Part shown: in pieces, positions 5,162 through 5,172 of the stretch
How the letters are laid out: every line of letters starts with the position of its first letter
Position numbering within the stretch: the first letter of the stretch is position 1
Source of the DNA: Candidatus Omnitrophota bacterium
GTDB lineage: Bacteria > Omnitrophota > Koll11 > VGKN01
Assembly (NCBI GenBank): GCA_016867055.1
Contig: VGKN01000127.1
Span: 1 to 5,172 of the forward strand
Length of the DNA stretch: 5,172 nt
Direction of reading: 5' to 3'
Made by a program: the position numbers and the translations under genes
The notes under the pieces: generated by a model
Databases searched by the model: none
The model's input: the letters and a program-made list of their open reading frames with translations, nothing else
Told to the model about the DNA's origin: nothing

Positions 5162-5172
5162 ATGAACGGTCT
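5162..5172 (+). CDS. truB: Start of a probable tRNA pseudouridine-55 synthase
   Basis: ATG at 5162 opens a frame reading M-N-G then CT, cut by the window edge. TruB proteins very often begin MNG-[LIV]-hydrophobic-IDKP, and truB commonly follows rbfA and nrnA. TruB converts U55 of tRNA to pseudouridine, fitting the tRNA/ribosome theme. Only three full codons are visible, so the call rests on gene order and this short start. No Shine-Dalgarno precedes it; the upstream DNA is spacer element D plus TTTATTTTATT. Confidence 0.5.

Overview
The window is AT-rich bacterial chromosomal DNA with frequent ATA, AGA/AGG and AAA codons. It holds a compact, mostly co-directional set of RNA-metabolism genes. 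Gene content and style (a DHH-CBS-CCA nucleotidyltransferase fusion, a DUF503-rbfA-nrnA-truB run, small palindromes inside and between genes) suggest an anaerobe from the Nitrospirota / Desulfobacterota / Omnitrophota neighbourhood, perhaps a metagenome-assembled genome. That placement is an inference from style, not something the sequence proves.

Layout. Positions 1-399 (minus strand) are the N-terminal 133 codons of a protein that resembles an uncharacterised radical SAM family; its cysteine cluster would lie beyond the window edge. Positions 400-503 are a divergent promoter region with a TATAAT box on each strand. Positions 504-3209 (plus) encode a 901-residue fusion: DHH-DHHA1 phosphoesterase, two CBS domains, then a class II tRNA nucleotidyltransferase (CCA/CC/A-adding type). 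It is followed on the same strand by a DUF503 (YlxP-like) protein (3288-3569), ribosome-binding factor A (3674-4045), an NrnA-type DHH-DHHA1 oligoribonuclease/pAp phosphatase (4127-5074) and, at the very end, the first codons of a probable truB (5162 onward). The theme is tRNA 3'-end maturation, 30S maturation, nanoRNA/pAp turnover and tRNA pseudouridylation. Two separate DHH-DHHA1 enzymes sit in one likely operon.

The most unusual structure lies between the genes. Each of the four plus-strand gaps (78, 104, 81 and 87 nt) is filled by a spacer element. Each element has short degenerate tandem words of 7 or 8 bp on the left, a mostly AT-rich centre, and the reverse complement of the same word family on the right. 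Word families are GTRTCARN (8 bp; gaps 1 and 4), CAGARNA (7 bp; gap 2) and GAGTAGC-like (7 bp; gap 3). The clearest, at 5075-5150, has four octamers, a 10-bp AT palindrome exactly on the symmetry axis, then four inverted octamers. These elements run up to or into gene ends: the rbfA stop codon lies inside one. None of the four genes that follow an element has a visible Shine-Dalgarno sequence, whereas the first gene of the set has a strong one.

A second kind of element is inside the nucleotidyltransferase: a 21-bp GC-rich imperfect palindrome (2058-2078) encodes exactly seven extra residues just after the catalytic DxD strand. Removing those seven codons restores the usual family spacing. This looks like an in-frame insertion of a mobile palindrome into an essential enzyme.
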